DNA of 64,000 bases from Mermis nigrescens (Eukaryota > Nematoda > Enoplea > Mermithida > Mermithidae): positions 620,001-684,000 of the forward strand of contig JAVLUZ010000270.1 in NCBI GenBank assembly GCA_036768485.1, given 5' to 3'. This document shows positions 1-9,896 of this stretch, in pieces. Position 1 is the first letter of the stretch. Each line of letters begins with the position of its first letter. The position numbers were made by a program, and so were the translations under genes. The notes beneath the pieces were generated by a model. That model was not told the origin of the DNA, ran no database searches, and saw only the letters and a program-made list of their open reading frames with translations.

Positions 1-9
1 TTTTGTAGA

Positions 10-91
10 TATTTTATATAAATATATTTTTAAACATACTTATTTTTACATACTGCCAGTGTGTGACCTGTAACCGGCATGCAGTCCTAAA
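10..91. other. Left window edge, no feature seen
   Basis: AT-rich sequence with no gene or repeat I can name. Confidence 0.5.
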
Positions 92-481
92 CAGTGTTTT
101 TTTTGTGCAAGATACCTTTTTACATGTACAAAAATGGTATCCAAAAGTCTTTGAACATTTTGTACATGCAAATTTTTGTGTATTATTATAGTATGGTACA
201 GTAGCGATTTATTGTGGTAAAACAGGGGTTTTCGACCTTCGGTAGCGTATCTTAGCTAATTCTTAGGTCTCTGAATATTTGACATTTTTTCCATTCTAAA
301 TGCAAATTCTACTATTTTAAAGATATATAGGACAGACAATTACTGATGCCCCGAAAATTTTCGGGAATTTTACACCTTTTCACAGTTTTTGTCTCTCCAA
401 AAATCTTTGTGCATGTACAAAGACAGTCCTGAAAAGTCTCTGTACATTATGAAAAATCTTTGCTGAATACAAAAAACCGTG
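92..481 (+). mobile_element. hAT-like non-autonomous element (family K)
   Basis: 390 bp with ends CAGTGTTTTTTTTGTGC and ATACAAAAAACCGTG. Flanks GTCCTAAA (84-91) and GTCTTAAA (482-489) differ at one base. It is matched in reverse by 34120-34568. The interior repeats TTGTACATGTACAAA-like palindromes. No coding capacity. Confidence 0.82.
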
Positions 482-1145
482 GTCTTAAATGTGATAATTC
501 GGCCTGGATATAGTTATAAGATTATTTGGCGCGAAGCGCCGAAATTTTTATGAGCTTTTGATGAAATTTACACATAAAACTTGACTGAGAAAGCTAAAAC
601 AACTTGTACTACAAAATCAGAAATATTACAGATATTGTAATATGCAAATTAAATCTTGTAATTAGCACTACTGTGCTTAGAAATCCAATGCAACATCAGG
701 ATAAATTAGTCAATTTTATCTTTGAAAGGCTAAATGTGCTGAGTTATTAAATAGTACTTGTTTTGCATAAAATTTTTAAAAACAGTATAAATGGATACAA
801 AAGATATTTAAATCTGCATAAAGATGCCTAGATTACACAAAAATTGATTTTTGAGTGTTTAATGCCTCTGCTTTAATATAAATACAGTATATCAGCGATA
901 TTTTGCGCGAAGCGCCGAAAATTTTTTGAAATTTCTTAAAAAAATACTGAAAAACGATATAATTAATATCACTTTGTCCAAGAAAGTATTTTAACATTGT
1001 ATAAAAATGGCTCCAAAGAATGCACGAGCCGAGATTGATTTTTGGCAAAACCTGCATTTATTGGCCATTTTTAGGTGCGTTTGTGCGATTTTCGGCCGAA
1101 AATTCGTAATCATTTACGCCCTCTCCCATAAAAACGGCCGAAAAC

Positions 1146-1406
1146 CATACGTGTAATAGGAAGGGCTTTGGGGATTTCCCCACCCACCCAGGGTTGGACG
1201 TCCTTCCCTAACCCTTCCCTACAACGTCAGAAAATTTTGACCCACCCTCCCCATTTTTAGCGAAAATTTGCGTTTTGTTGGCTATTTTAGGTGCTTTTGC
1301 CATTTTTGACATAGAATTAGAGTCGCTAATCCCCCATCCGAAATTTCTAGCCGTTACATGTATGCCGAGGAGCCCCTCCCGAAAATTTTGAGCTGTTACA
1401 TGCATG
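1146..1406. mobile_element. Family U-related element, probably two overlapping ends
   Basis: CATACGTGTAATAGG at the left; right-end motifs at 1350-1364 (CCGTTACATGTATG) and again at 1392-1406 (GCTGTTACATGCATG). Two right ends suggest a partial duplication or a nested insertion. Duplications unclear. Confidence 0.55.
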
Positions 1407-1842
1407 TTTTAAAGTGACAGTTTGTCTATTTACTCTTGCTTACATTCAAAAATACTGTATCACTTCGGGAAATTCTAATAAATAGCTGCACTTTTGCCAT
1501 AGTAAAAATTAGGTTCAAAAATATTCAAAAGGTTTTCACCAAAAATCGTCTGACAGTGACTTGAGTCTTGTACCCTGAGAGGGTGGTAATAAACCTCCCT
1601 CACCCCCTCCCCCTTTGGGAATGTGTGTTTCCGATCCATGTAGCAAGCATGAGAATTAAAACTTAGTCATCACATGAATAATAAATTGACACTTTGATGT
1701 ATGTAACTTTGTGTAACTGGGTACGCGACTAAAACCACAAGAAAAGTCTATAGGTAAAAAATAGCCTTTGTACTGCAGATGCATTCTAAATAGTTAATGT
1801 TCAACGGACATATTAAACTTCTTCAAATTTGATTTTAACCCT

Positions 1843-1945
1843 CGGCGCCTCGGCACTTTTCAGCTTCGCCCTCGGCGCCGAGGCCGAGGCTCCAAAAAAC
1901 GCCGAGGCTTGCCGAGGCCGAGGCCGAGGCCGAGGCCTCGGTCCG
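1843..1945. repeat. GC-rich GAGGCC minisatellite
   Basis: Runs of CCGAGGCCGAGGCC and their complement CTCGGCGCC within about 100 bp, strongly G+C against an AT-rich background. The two halves can pair to form a hairpin. Confidence 0.85.
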
Positions 1946-2419
1946 ATCACTGCCTGCAGTCTAGGCTGCTGATTTTTGACTGTATATAATTTTACAATGT
2001 GTGTTATATTACCTGCAGTTGACTGCAAATAATTACTGCCAACACCTACCTTTTGTGTGTACGTTTACTTTGCTTGCATCAAACTCGAATAGTAGCGCAT
2101 GTTTGTAGATTTTATAGGTTTTTGCATGCGCTGGTTCAATTTATGACATTTTTAAAGAACAATCTTCAACACATAAGCGAGTGAAATCAATTTAAATGCC
2201 AGCACATGGGCTAAGCTTGAGATAAATGGAGCGAAAATTGGAACGAGCGAAGCGAGCGGAGCAGGGAGCAATTTTTGCTCCATTTATGCCTTAGGCTTAG
2301 CCTATGTCTGGCATTCAATGCAGGGATGGAAATATCCAGATTTGAACATTTTGAATTATGGGTTTTTGGGTTTTTTTTGGATATTTTCTGGGTTTTTTTG
2401 GTTTTTTTTTGTTTCTCGA

Positions 2420-2598
2420 GTATGGCAAAAAACGCCATTTTTCAACGTTTCTCATCGAGCACTATCCATTAAAATCAAAAATTGCGAGAAAAAAACAAAA
2501 AAAATTCAAAAGTTTATATCTGGGGGGTATTTTGATTTCTGGGGGGTATTTTGGTTTCTTGGGGTGCATACCCCCAAATCCCCCCACGCCCAGGTATG
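2420..2598 (+). mobile_element. Family A element, 5' part missing
   Basis: Matches the right-hand two thirds of family A, beginning near TATGGCAAAAAACGCC and ending CCCACGCCCAGGTATG. The left end is replaced by unrelated T-rich sequence (2340-2415). No target duplication can be tested. Confidence 0.7.
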
Positions 2599-2889
2599 GC
2601 TGGGATTACATCAACAGCTGCAAGACATGAAACAAACAAAGAGCAACAACTTTATTCAGCTAATATTGAAATCCAACCACAAAATCGATCGTTCATTGTG
2701 ACTGCCGCATATATGAATGTATCTTTCTCTTCAATGCTCGGACATTACCAGATTTTAATCAGAAAATGCACTGGCTCTCAAAAAATATCAGGAAATAGGG
2801 ATGTCATGTCAGGCTCGTAACCATTTTCTATGCATGAATGAATGAATGAAATAATTTATTACATAACACACATGCAAGTATGTTTATAA

Positions 2890-3411
2890 ATGATCGTTGG
2901 CTAAACTTAAGAATATGTTACTTTTAGAAAAGGAGCAAAACGAATATGGAATGCCAAAATTTTTTGCCAAAATGGTAGAACATGATAAATTTAAGCGCGG
3001 AAAAAAATTTGGTGGAAATCTGAGCCATACTTGCGAAATTGCAGGCAACTCTCTATGTGAGTGTTGGGTGGGACGATTAAACGGCTCGATCCAAGGACTT
3101 ACAGATTTGTCAGTAATAAATAATATGGGCTGAAATTACGTGAGGAAGCATAGCAATGAAGGAGAAGAAAGAAAAAAGGCGCGAAAAGCTGTTTGAAATT
3201 TTAAAAAAATTAAAAAACTTTCATATTTTTTTGCATGTTTTTTTCGGTTTTACTTGACAAGATATACAAAAATCTAAGTTTCTGCTTCTATTATACTTAG
3301 GCTTAGGCTTAGTATATCTAAAAAGGTGTTTCAATCTGCTTAGGTCGAGGTCGCTCCAGCTCAGGTCGATGTATATAGCTTAGGTCGATTATTTATTTTT
3401 TTATTTTTATC
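2890..3411 (+). repeat. Dispersed repeat H, left part of copy 1
   Basis: Shared with 6060-6345 (AAAACGAATATGGAATGCC region) and 7900-8315 (GGTGGGACGATTAAACGG region). It ends with TTAGGCTTAGGCTTAG and AGGTCGAGGTCGCTCC, leading to the 20-bp minisatellite. Interrupted on the right by the LINE at 3412. No intact gene; its class is not recognised. Confidence 0.75.
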
Positions 3412-4640
3412 GATTTTTTACAGATTTTTTGCATGGCCGAACTCAGCAGGTAAAAATTGATGATTCTTTTTCTGAGCTAACTGATGTTACTAGCGGAGTT
3501 CCACACATACGTAGGCAGCAAGAAAATTCTGGGGGGGGGGGTGCAAAATTTTTTGAAGGTCAAAAAATGGTCTTAAAAATGGTGGTATGGCGATAAAAAT
3601 ACCATTTTTCGACGTTTCTCATCAAGCACTATCCATTGGCATCAAAAAATTGCGAAAAAAACGAAAAAAAATTTTCAAAAATTGAATTCTGGGGGGTATT
3701 TTGATTTCTGGGGGGATATTTTGGTTTCTGGAGGGGTGCATACCCCCAAACCCCCCCATGCCCAGGTGTGGTTCCACAGGGTCGCGTTCTTGGTCCTCTT
3801 TTGTTTCTTTTTTACATAAATGATATCGCTTTTCTGAACAAAAATGAAAAGTTGAAAATGTACCTATTTGCGGATGATGTAAAAATGTTTTCCGTAACAG
3901 AACAAGCAGGTTTGTTGAACAATTTGTTACTGAATATTCATGAGTGGTCTGAAAAGTGGCAATTACCTTTATCTTAGGCTTAGTGCTCCGTTTTGCATTT
4001 CGGTCATAAAATCCCAGGCAAAAATATCCGATTGGAATGGAGGATATTTTGGAAAACAACGAAGTGAAAGATTTAGGTATTCTTTTGAACGAATATATGG
4101 ATTTTTCGCCGCACATTGCACATATAGTTAAAAGTACATATTTTAGGATGTCATTGATTTTTCGAGCATTTAAGGCTAAAGATGCTGAACTGCTAGTTAT
4201 GGCTTATAAAACGTATATCCGACCTTTACTAGAATATTGCACGGTTATTTGGTCACCACACAAAAAGCAAGACGTGAAAAGTATTGAGAGAGCTCAAAGA
4301 TACTTTACTAGAAGGGTCTTAAATTTTCCCGACTTGAGATATAGTGAACGATTAGATTTTCTTAAATTAGACTCACTTCAGTTACGTCGAGCCCGTCATG
4401 ATCTATCGATGGCCTATAAAATTTACCATGGTCTTATAGACATCGATTTTAACGAGTTGTTCACGGTGTGTAATGGCATCACTCGATCAGTTAACTCGGT
4501 AAAGCTAAAAATACCTAAATCTCGCTTAAATTTGAAAATGTATTGTTTTGCAAACAGACCCCCTCCTCTTTGAAATAATTTGCCAGAAGGAGTTGTAAAT
4601 GCCCCGAACTTTCCCTCCTTCAGCAGTCGTTTAGAGAAAA
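3412..4640 (+). pseudogene. Broken LINE reverse-transcriptase gene
   Basis: RT pieces in order: VKIDDSFSELTDVTSGVP before the insertion; VPQGRVLGPLLFLFYIND and catalytic LFADDVKMF after it; then a break near 3973, where TCTTAGGCTTAG brings in a stop; a second-frame piece CSVLHFGHKIPGKNI; a further frame change near 4060; then EVKDLGILLNEYMDF, TYIRPLLEYCTVIWSP and FTRRVLNF to a stop at about 4573. At least two frameshifts plus a 265-bp insertion make it nonfunctional. Frames were matched by comparison with the two better copies in this window. Confidence 0.85.
3506..3770 (+). mobile_element. hAT-like non-autonomous element (family A), nested in the LINE
   Basis: 265 bp, from CATACGTAGGCAGC to CATGCCCAGGTGTG, flanked by exact 8-bp duplications GTTCCACA (3498-3505 and 3771-3778). 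Short terminal inverted repeats (CATACGTAG/CCAGGTGTG) and 8-bp duplications are features of hAT transposons. No coding capacity. The interior has G-rich and A-rich runs found in all copies of this family. Confidence 0.88.
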
Positions 4641-4840
4641 TTAGTTTTACCTTAGACTAAGTAAGTGCAAACCGCCTTTATAGTCCTTGCGCAGGTTTTT
4701 GATAAAATATTTCATTGCATTGACGACATTTCAGTGTATTTACTCTGATTCTTACTTTTTTCTAATTTGACCAAATTTGTATTGTTTTAATTCCGTTTCT
4801 GTCGCAATAAACTATTTCATTTCATTTCATTTCATTTTAA

Positions 4841-4980
4841 AGATGCTTAGATCGATGTATAGATGCTTAGGTCGATGTATAGATGCTTAGATCGGTGTAT
4901 AGATGCTTAGGTCGATGTATAGATGCTTAGGTCGATGTATAGATGCTTAGGTCGATGTATAGATGCTTAGGTCAACGTAA
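4841..4980 (+). repeat. 20-bp minisatellite, seven units
   Basis: Seven head-to-tail units of AGATGCTTAGGTCGATGTAT with one to three changes each, exactly 20 bp apart. Part of repeat H. The unit includes CTTAGGTCGA. No spacers, so this is not a CRISPR array. Confidence 0.97.
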
Positions 4981-5275
4981 ATTGGGTATCTGCATGTGAT
5001 TCTGCATTCAGCTGTTTGAATTTTCAAATACTTAGGTCGAGAAGATGCTTGCATAGGTCAAGAAGAGGCTAATTAAGGAAACCCATAGCTTTTGTAATAC
5101 TGATCATAGACGGATGAAATTTTTTCCGCGCTTTCTTTCAACATGTTCTAAGTACTGAGCGAAAAAATCGCTTTTCTGAAGTTTGTTTCTTAGTATTCTG
5201 AAAGTACCATATTCTTAAGTTACTCCATGATCGTTAGTAAGAAAATGCAATCGTAAGCTAGGGGTTGAGATTTTT
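4981..5275 (+). repeat. Dispersed repeat H, right part of copy 1 (empty LINE site)
   Basis: Matches 9708-9756 joined to 13662-13890, and in part 7440-7480. It holds the uninterrupted sequence CTGTTTGAATTTTCAAATAC at the point where the - strand LINE has inserted in copy 3. Continues into AGACGGATGAAATTTTTTCC. Confidence 0.85.
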
Positions 5276-5685
5276 GAGCATGGGCATTGTGTTGACCAGA
5301 CTGATGGTTGATTGGCCTTTACTAGTCAAAGGAACAGCATAAAACAAACTAAAAGAGATTGGAAATACAATTTGACTCACCTACAGTATTAATTTCAGTC
5401 TATTTAAGATATTAATAACCTGTGGATAAAAAACCCTAAAGACCCGAAACCAAATGATTTTTACACCCAAAAAAACCACAAAAAACCAAAACTAAGATTC
5501 AAAAAAACCCAGCCTTCACAACCCTGATTCAATGTGAATCCGGAAGCAAGAGCGAAGCGAGCGGAGCAATATGAATGCACATTACTGAGCCTAAGCCTAA
5601 CGCATTAAAAGCAGGAGTCAGAATATTTCTATTTTCCTTGTTGATTCGCTGAAATTTATAACAAATCGCTGCATACAATCTCGAA

Positions 5686-5765
5686 ATGAACTGGTGTCGT
5701 CGTCGAAGGGTTAAGACGTCGGATTTCAAATCCAGAAGTCCACCACAGTTCGAGTCCAACATACT
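5686..5765 (+). pseudogene. tRNA-like sequence (Ser/Leu-type), degenerate or SINE head
   Basis: A-box-like GTCGAAGGGTTAAGACG, a loop TTTCAAA flanked by CGGA/TCCA, a long variable arm, and a B-box-like AGTTCGAGTCC. This resembles a class II tRNA. The T-stem (CACAG/CCAAC) and the acceptor stem do not pair, so it is not a working tRNA; a tRNA-derived SINE head or pseudogene is likely. Confidence 0.5.
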
Positions 5766-5854
5766 GCAACTTTCTGATCTTTCATCTTGAGAAGCCTGGC
5801 GTACTCCCGTAGTCGAAAAACTTCGATTTACGCAAAATCAATATTTACACACAA

Positions 5855-6017
5855 CAGGCACGTAGCTGGCCTTCCTATTTTGGGGGGACCAACACCAATT
5901 TTGGGGGGTCTAAGCCGAAAATAGCACAAAATAACGTGTAAAAAGTCCTATTTTTTCGGTTTTTTCAATTTTGGGTAGGGTCCGGACCCCGCAGTCCCCC
6001 CCAAAGCTATGTGCCTG
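5855..6017 (+). mobile_element. hAT-like non-autonomous element (family S)
   Basis: 163 bp with ends CAGGCACGTAGCTGG and AAAGCTATGTGCCTG (12-bp imperfect terminal inverted repeats). Flanks ACACACAA and ACACACGA differ at one base. Reverse-orientation copy at 15259-15425. Confidence 0.82.
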
Positions 6018-6059
6018 ACACACGAAGGGCAGGTGTGGATGGAAGGGGCGGAAAAAATT

Positions 6060-7560
6060 GGGGCTAAAGTTAAGAATATACTTTTAGAAAAGAAGCAAAA
6101 CGAATACGGAATGCCAAAATTTTTGTGCCAAACTAGTAGAACATGATAAATTGAAGCGCGGAAAGAAAATTTGGTGAAAATCTGAGGGCTAAACTTTACT
6201 ATATGGTGTGAACGGCAAACTTTCAGATGTACGTGGAAAGGAACGATATTGATTCAAATGAGGAGGACATGCAAAAAGAAAGTGCGGGAAAAAATTTTAT
6301 GAAAAACGGACCAATATTGGTGAAGATAGAGTTACTCAGGATATAGCTCCATTAAAGTGGTATTGGTGTAGTATGTCTCCACCTTTCCAAAAATGCATCC
6401 ACCTAGGTGTAGCATGTCTCCACCTCACCTAAATTAATGTTCTTTATGGATAGGAAGACATCCAGCTTCCTAGGTGTGTCCCATCTCGATAAAATTTTTT
6501 TGTTCCTTTTGTAGTTTTCTTGTGGTTTTTTTTGTTTTTTGTTTTATTCTGTTTTTTTTTTGTTTTTTTTTTGTTTTTATCACTGAAAAAATTTACATCG
6601 TTAATTATTGCAAGATAAGTTCAAGAAAAAGAACTAAAGAAGGGGAAATCGTCTTGCTATTTCGGCGATGATGTCGTTGAAAGGCGTCTGGAAATGCTGC
6701 TTCTTGTGTACAAGAAGCAGCATATCCAGACGCTTTCAACCACATCATCGCCGAAATAGCAAGACAGTTTCCCCTTATTTAGTCCTTTTTTCTTGAACTT
6801 ATCTCGCAATAATTAACGATATAATTTTTTCAGTGATAAAAACAAAAAACAAAAAAAAACAGATAAAAACAAAAAACAACAAAAAAACACAAAAAAACAA
6901 CAACAAAAAACAAAAAAAAATTTATCGAGATGAAGACACACCAAGGAAGCTGGATGTCTTCCTATCCATAAAAAATTAATTTAGGTGAGGTGGAGACATG
7001 CTACACCTAGGTGGATGCATTTTTGGAAAGGTGGAGACATACTACACCAATACCCATTAAAGTGAGGTATTTTACAGTTTACCAAAAATGTTCCGAATTT
7101 GGGCTGAAAACATATGTATCTGACATTTTCAAGGTCGCTGATTACGAAAAAATAACTTTTATTCTACGGAAAAAAAATTTTTTCGACAATTTTTAAATTT
7201 GAAAAATTAATTTTTTGAATGTTCTTTCTGTCTAGATAATGTGAAAATTCAAGTTTCTGCTTAAATGACGTTTAGGCTTAGGCTTAGTTTATCTGAGAAG
7301 GTGTTTTCGGCTGCTTAGGTCGAGGTCGCTCCCGCTTAGGTCGAGGTATAGATGCTTGGGTCAACGTATAGATGCTTAGGTCGATGTATAGATGCTCAGG
7401 TCGATGTATAGATGCTTAGGTCGACCTAAGTTTGGTACATGTTATTCTGCATTCCACTGTTTGAATCTTCAAATGGTTGGAACTTTAAGATAATCCAAAA
7501 ATGCTGTTTGAATCGTATTTAAGTAGAAATCTTTAACTGGATGTAAACAACGCTAAAAAT
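6060..7560 (+). repeat. Dispersed repeat H, copy 2, split by the palindromic element
   Basis: 6060-6358 and 7055-7560 together follow repeat H: AAAACGAATACGGAATGCC, then the insertion, then TTAGGCTTAGGCTTAG at 7269 and four to five 20-bp minisatellite units at about 7345-7430, ending with CTGTTTGAATCTTCAAATGG. Confidence 0.75.
6359..7054. mobile_element. 696-bp near-perfect palindromic element with 9-bp duplication (Mutator-like?)
   Basis: Ends GGTATTGGTGTAGTATGTC and its complement; the two arms (about 345 bp each) pair almost throughout, meeting around 6707 at GCTTCTTGT-GT-ACAAGAAGC. Flanked by CATTAAAGT at 6350-6358 and 7055-7063; up to 11 bp match if one end base is shared. Long terminal inverted repeats with 9-11 bp duplications are typical of Mutator-like elements, though the superfamily is inferred. 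It has inserted in the dispersed repeat that continues on both sides. Confidence 0.88.
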
Positions 7561-7899
7561 AGTGAAATTTAAAAAAATTTCTTGAAAATTTGGGCATAAA
7601 ATTACAAAAAAATTTCTTTAATCTTGGTTTCCACGCAGTCTAACTTGATTTTTTGTAATCTGCGACCTTAAAAATGGCAGGAAAATATTAATTAGTAAAA
7701 ATTGGAAACCTTTGATAAACTGCTAAACTTCCTTAAAGTGGCTCAAAATGGTGAATGTCGAAGCATTATGTTTGAAGTACCGTAACTCTGTGAGTTTTGT
7801 ATAGATTTGGTTTTTTATTTTTTTCCGCGTCTTTTAGTGACACAAAGTATCGTTTTTGCGCAATTGTATGGCAGTTCTGCCGGAATGGCGCAAAATCGG

Positions 7900-8315
7900 T
7901 TCACACCATATTCTTCAAAAACTCCAATCTGAGCTAAACTTGCAAAGTTGCAGGCAATATTCGATTTGAGTGTTGGGTGGGACGATTAAACGGCTCGATC
8001 CAAGGACTTACACATTTGTCAGAAATAAATAATATGGGCTGAAATTATGAAAAGAAGCATAACAATGAAGGAGAAAAAAGAAAAAAGGCGCGGAAAGCTG
8101 TTTGAAATTTTAAAAAACTTTAAAAAAATTTCATTTTTTTGTATGTTTTTTCGGTTTTAGGTACTTGATAATATATAGGAAAATCTAAGTTTTTGCTTCT
8201 AATATACTTAGGCTTAGGCTTAGTATATCTGAAAAGGTGTTTTAAGCAGCTTAGGTCGAGGTCGCTCCCGCTCAGGTCAATGTATAGAAGATGCTTAGGT
8301 CGATGAATACCTAGG
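7900..8315 (+). repeat. Dispersed repeat H, left part of copy 3
   Basis: Matches 3027-3400: TGTTGGGTGGGACGATTAAA, GGCTTAGGCTTAGTATATC, AGGTCGAGGTCGCTCCCG, then one and a half minisatellite units. Interrupted by the LINE at 8316; continues at 9646. Confidence 0.8.
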
Positions 8316-9645
8316 TTTTAGAAAAAATAGATCATGTGCGTTACAACTTGTTGAGTGCAAAAATCAGTGGACCAAATTTCTAGATGAGGGAATTCCTGTT
8401 GACATTGTCTACATTGACTTTTGTAAGGCTTTTGATACCGTGTCACACAAAAAACTGCTAATTAAGTTGGCATCTTATGGACTGAACAAACTCTCTTTTA
8501 ATTGGATCGAAAATTTCTTGACTAATAGATCCCAAGTCGTTAAAATTAAACATTCTTTATCTGATTCCATTCCTGTTACCAGTGGCGTGCCCCAGGGTAG
8601 TATACTAGGTCCCACACTTTTTTTAATCTTCATTAACGACTTATGTGAAATGCGCCAAAACAGTAATTTTACTTTGTTTGCTGACGATATCAAACTTTGG
8701 AATCTATCATCCAATTTCATGACACTTCAAGCTGACATAAATTATGTGCATGAGTGGGCCAATACATGGCAATTAAAAATATCAGTTAATAAATGTTTAG
8801 TTCTATATCTGGGTAGTTCAAACCCTAGGCATTCTTATCACATAAATGATTTCTATCTTTCTACTGACACACTTTGTGTAAAAGATTTGGGTGTTTTTCT
8901 GAATTCTAATTTATCGTCCAGATCTCATTGTGAATATATTGTGAAAAAAGGCATGCAGTTAAGCAATCTGATCTTGCGTAGTTTTATTTCTAAAGATAGA
9001 TTATTACTTGTTAAGGCCTTCATTACTTACGTTCGACCAGTGCTTGAATTTTGCTGTGTTTTGTGGAGTCCTTACCTGTTGTGTGATATCACCTCCGTCG
9101 AACGGGTTCAAAGAAGGTTTACGAAACGAATTTTTAGTGATAAAAATTTGACATATGCTGAAAGATTACACGAACTTGGTCTGGACACTCTTGAGCTAAG
9201 ACGCCTCCATAACGACCTAACATTAGCCTTTTCTATTATCAAATGTAAAGCTCTTCCTTTCAAGGATTTCTTCACAATTAATTTAAATTCTAATCGAGCA
9301 GCAAATTCTTGTAAACTTCTCGTCAATCATGTAAATAAAAATTACAGAAAATTTGATTTTTGTAATCGAATAATTCCTATCTGGAACTCTCTACCTGAAC
9401 AGATTATAAGTGCTCCAAATAGACACGTTTTTCTGACTAAACTTAAAAGATTAAACCTTTCTAAATTTCTTGAAGGGGCGTAAGTAAGAGCAGTTTTTTC
9501 TATTGCCTTTACATTTACCCTGCTTCGTCATACTTAATTTGTTTTGTCTTTCATGTATTTTCATTTTCGTTCATTCGTCCTATCCATGTATGTTAATATT
9601 TTCTTTTGACTTAGCGAATAAATTGTTGTTGTTGTTGTTGTTGTA
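8316..9645 (+). mobile_element. 5'-truncated CR1/Jockey-type LINE copy
   Basis: Starts inside the reverse-transcriptase palm and ends with GCGAATAAA followed by six TTG/TGT units. Flanked by TACCTAG on the left (about 8309-8315) and TACCTAG after the tail, a probable 7-bp target duplication typical of target-primed insertion. It sits inside the 20-bp minisatellite of the host repeat. The copy is tail-to-tail with the - strand LINE about 110 bp downstream; both have the same TTG tail type, but the proteins differ clearly. Confidence 0.85.
8318..9483 (+). pseudogene. Reverse-transcriptase C-terminal fragment of a LINE
   Basis: Open frame of about 388 codons to TAA at 9481. It begins at NRSCALQLVECKNQWTKFLD within the palm, then VYIDFCKAFDTVSH, TSGVPQGSILGPTLF, catalytic LFADDIKLW, YVRPVLEFCCVLWSP and WNSLPEQII. 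All of the endonuclease, ORF1 and the N-terminal half of the RT are missing, so it cannot be autonomous. No stop or frameshift interrupts the remaining part. The first ATG lies at 8440, but this frame would not be translated from its own start. Confidence 0.9.
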
Positions 9646-9756
9646 GGTACCTAGATGCTTAGGTCGATGTATAGATGCTAAGGTCGATGTATAGATGCTT
9701 ATATCGACGTAAATTGAGTATCTACATGTGATTCTGCGTTCAGCTGTTTGAATCTT
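9646..9756 (+). repeat. 20-bp minisatellite and repeat H between two LINEs
   Basis: Three 20-bp units (GATGCTTAGGTCGATGTATA and variants), then TATCTACATGTGATTCTGCG. This 110-bp sliver separates a + strand LINE tail from a - strand LINE tail. Confidence 0.85.
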
Positions 9757-9896
9757 ACAACAACAACAACAAAGATTTATTGCAAAACGTACAAGACATG
9801 GTAAAAATAAAGACACAGCGTACGATACAAAGATATGATAAAACGATATATGACTAAAACGTCAGCAACGGGACACGCAGTCACGAACGTGAAAAC

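Larger units (their letters stand above)
3412..4838 (+). mobile_element. Decayed, 5'-truncated LINE copy with a transposon inserted in it
   Basis: Third CR1/Jockey-type LINE. RT homology begins around 3412 (DFLHGRTQQVKIDD), is interrupted at 3506-3770 by a short inverted-repeat element, continues to 4573, and is followed by a 3' UTR with CAATAAACT and a (CATTT)n tail ending at about 4838. The pentamer tail differs from the TTG tails of the other two LINEs, so this is a different subfamily. It abuts the 20-bp minisatellite directly. Confidence 0.85.

Noticed and set aside
2318..2701. Open frames over the T-rich and G-rich stretch
   Set aside because: They lie across family A transposon sequence and homopolymer runs (Phe/Gly-rich).
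4841..4980. Regular 20-bp direct repeats considered as CRISPR
   Set aside because: Units are contiguous with no spacers and the DNA is eukaryotic.
5686..5765. Functional tRNA, possibly with anticodon TCA (selenocysteine-like)
   Set aside because: T-stem and acceptor stem do not pair; only the promoter-like boxes are recognisable, so a pseudogene or SINE head is preferred.
6474..6671. Phe-rich open frame
   Set aside because: It is inside the arm of the palindromic element, from T-runs; the other arm gives the complementary Asn/Lys run.
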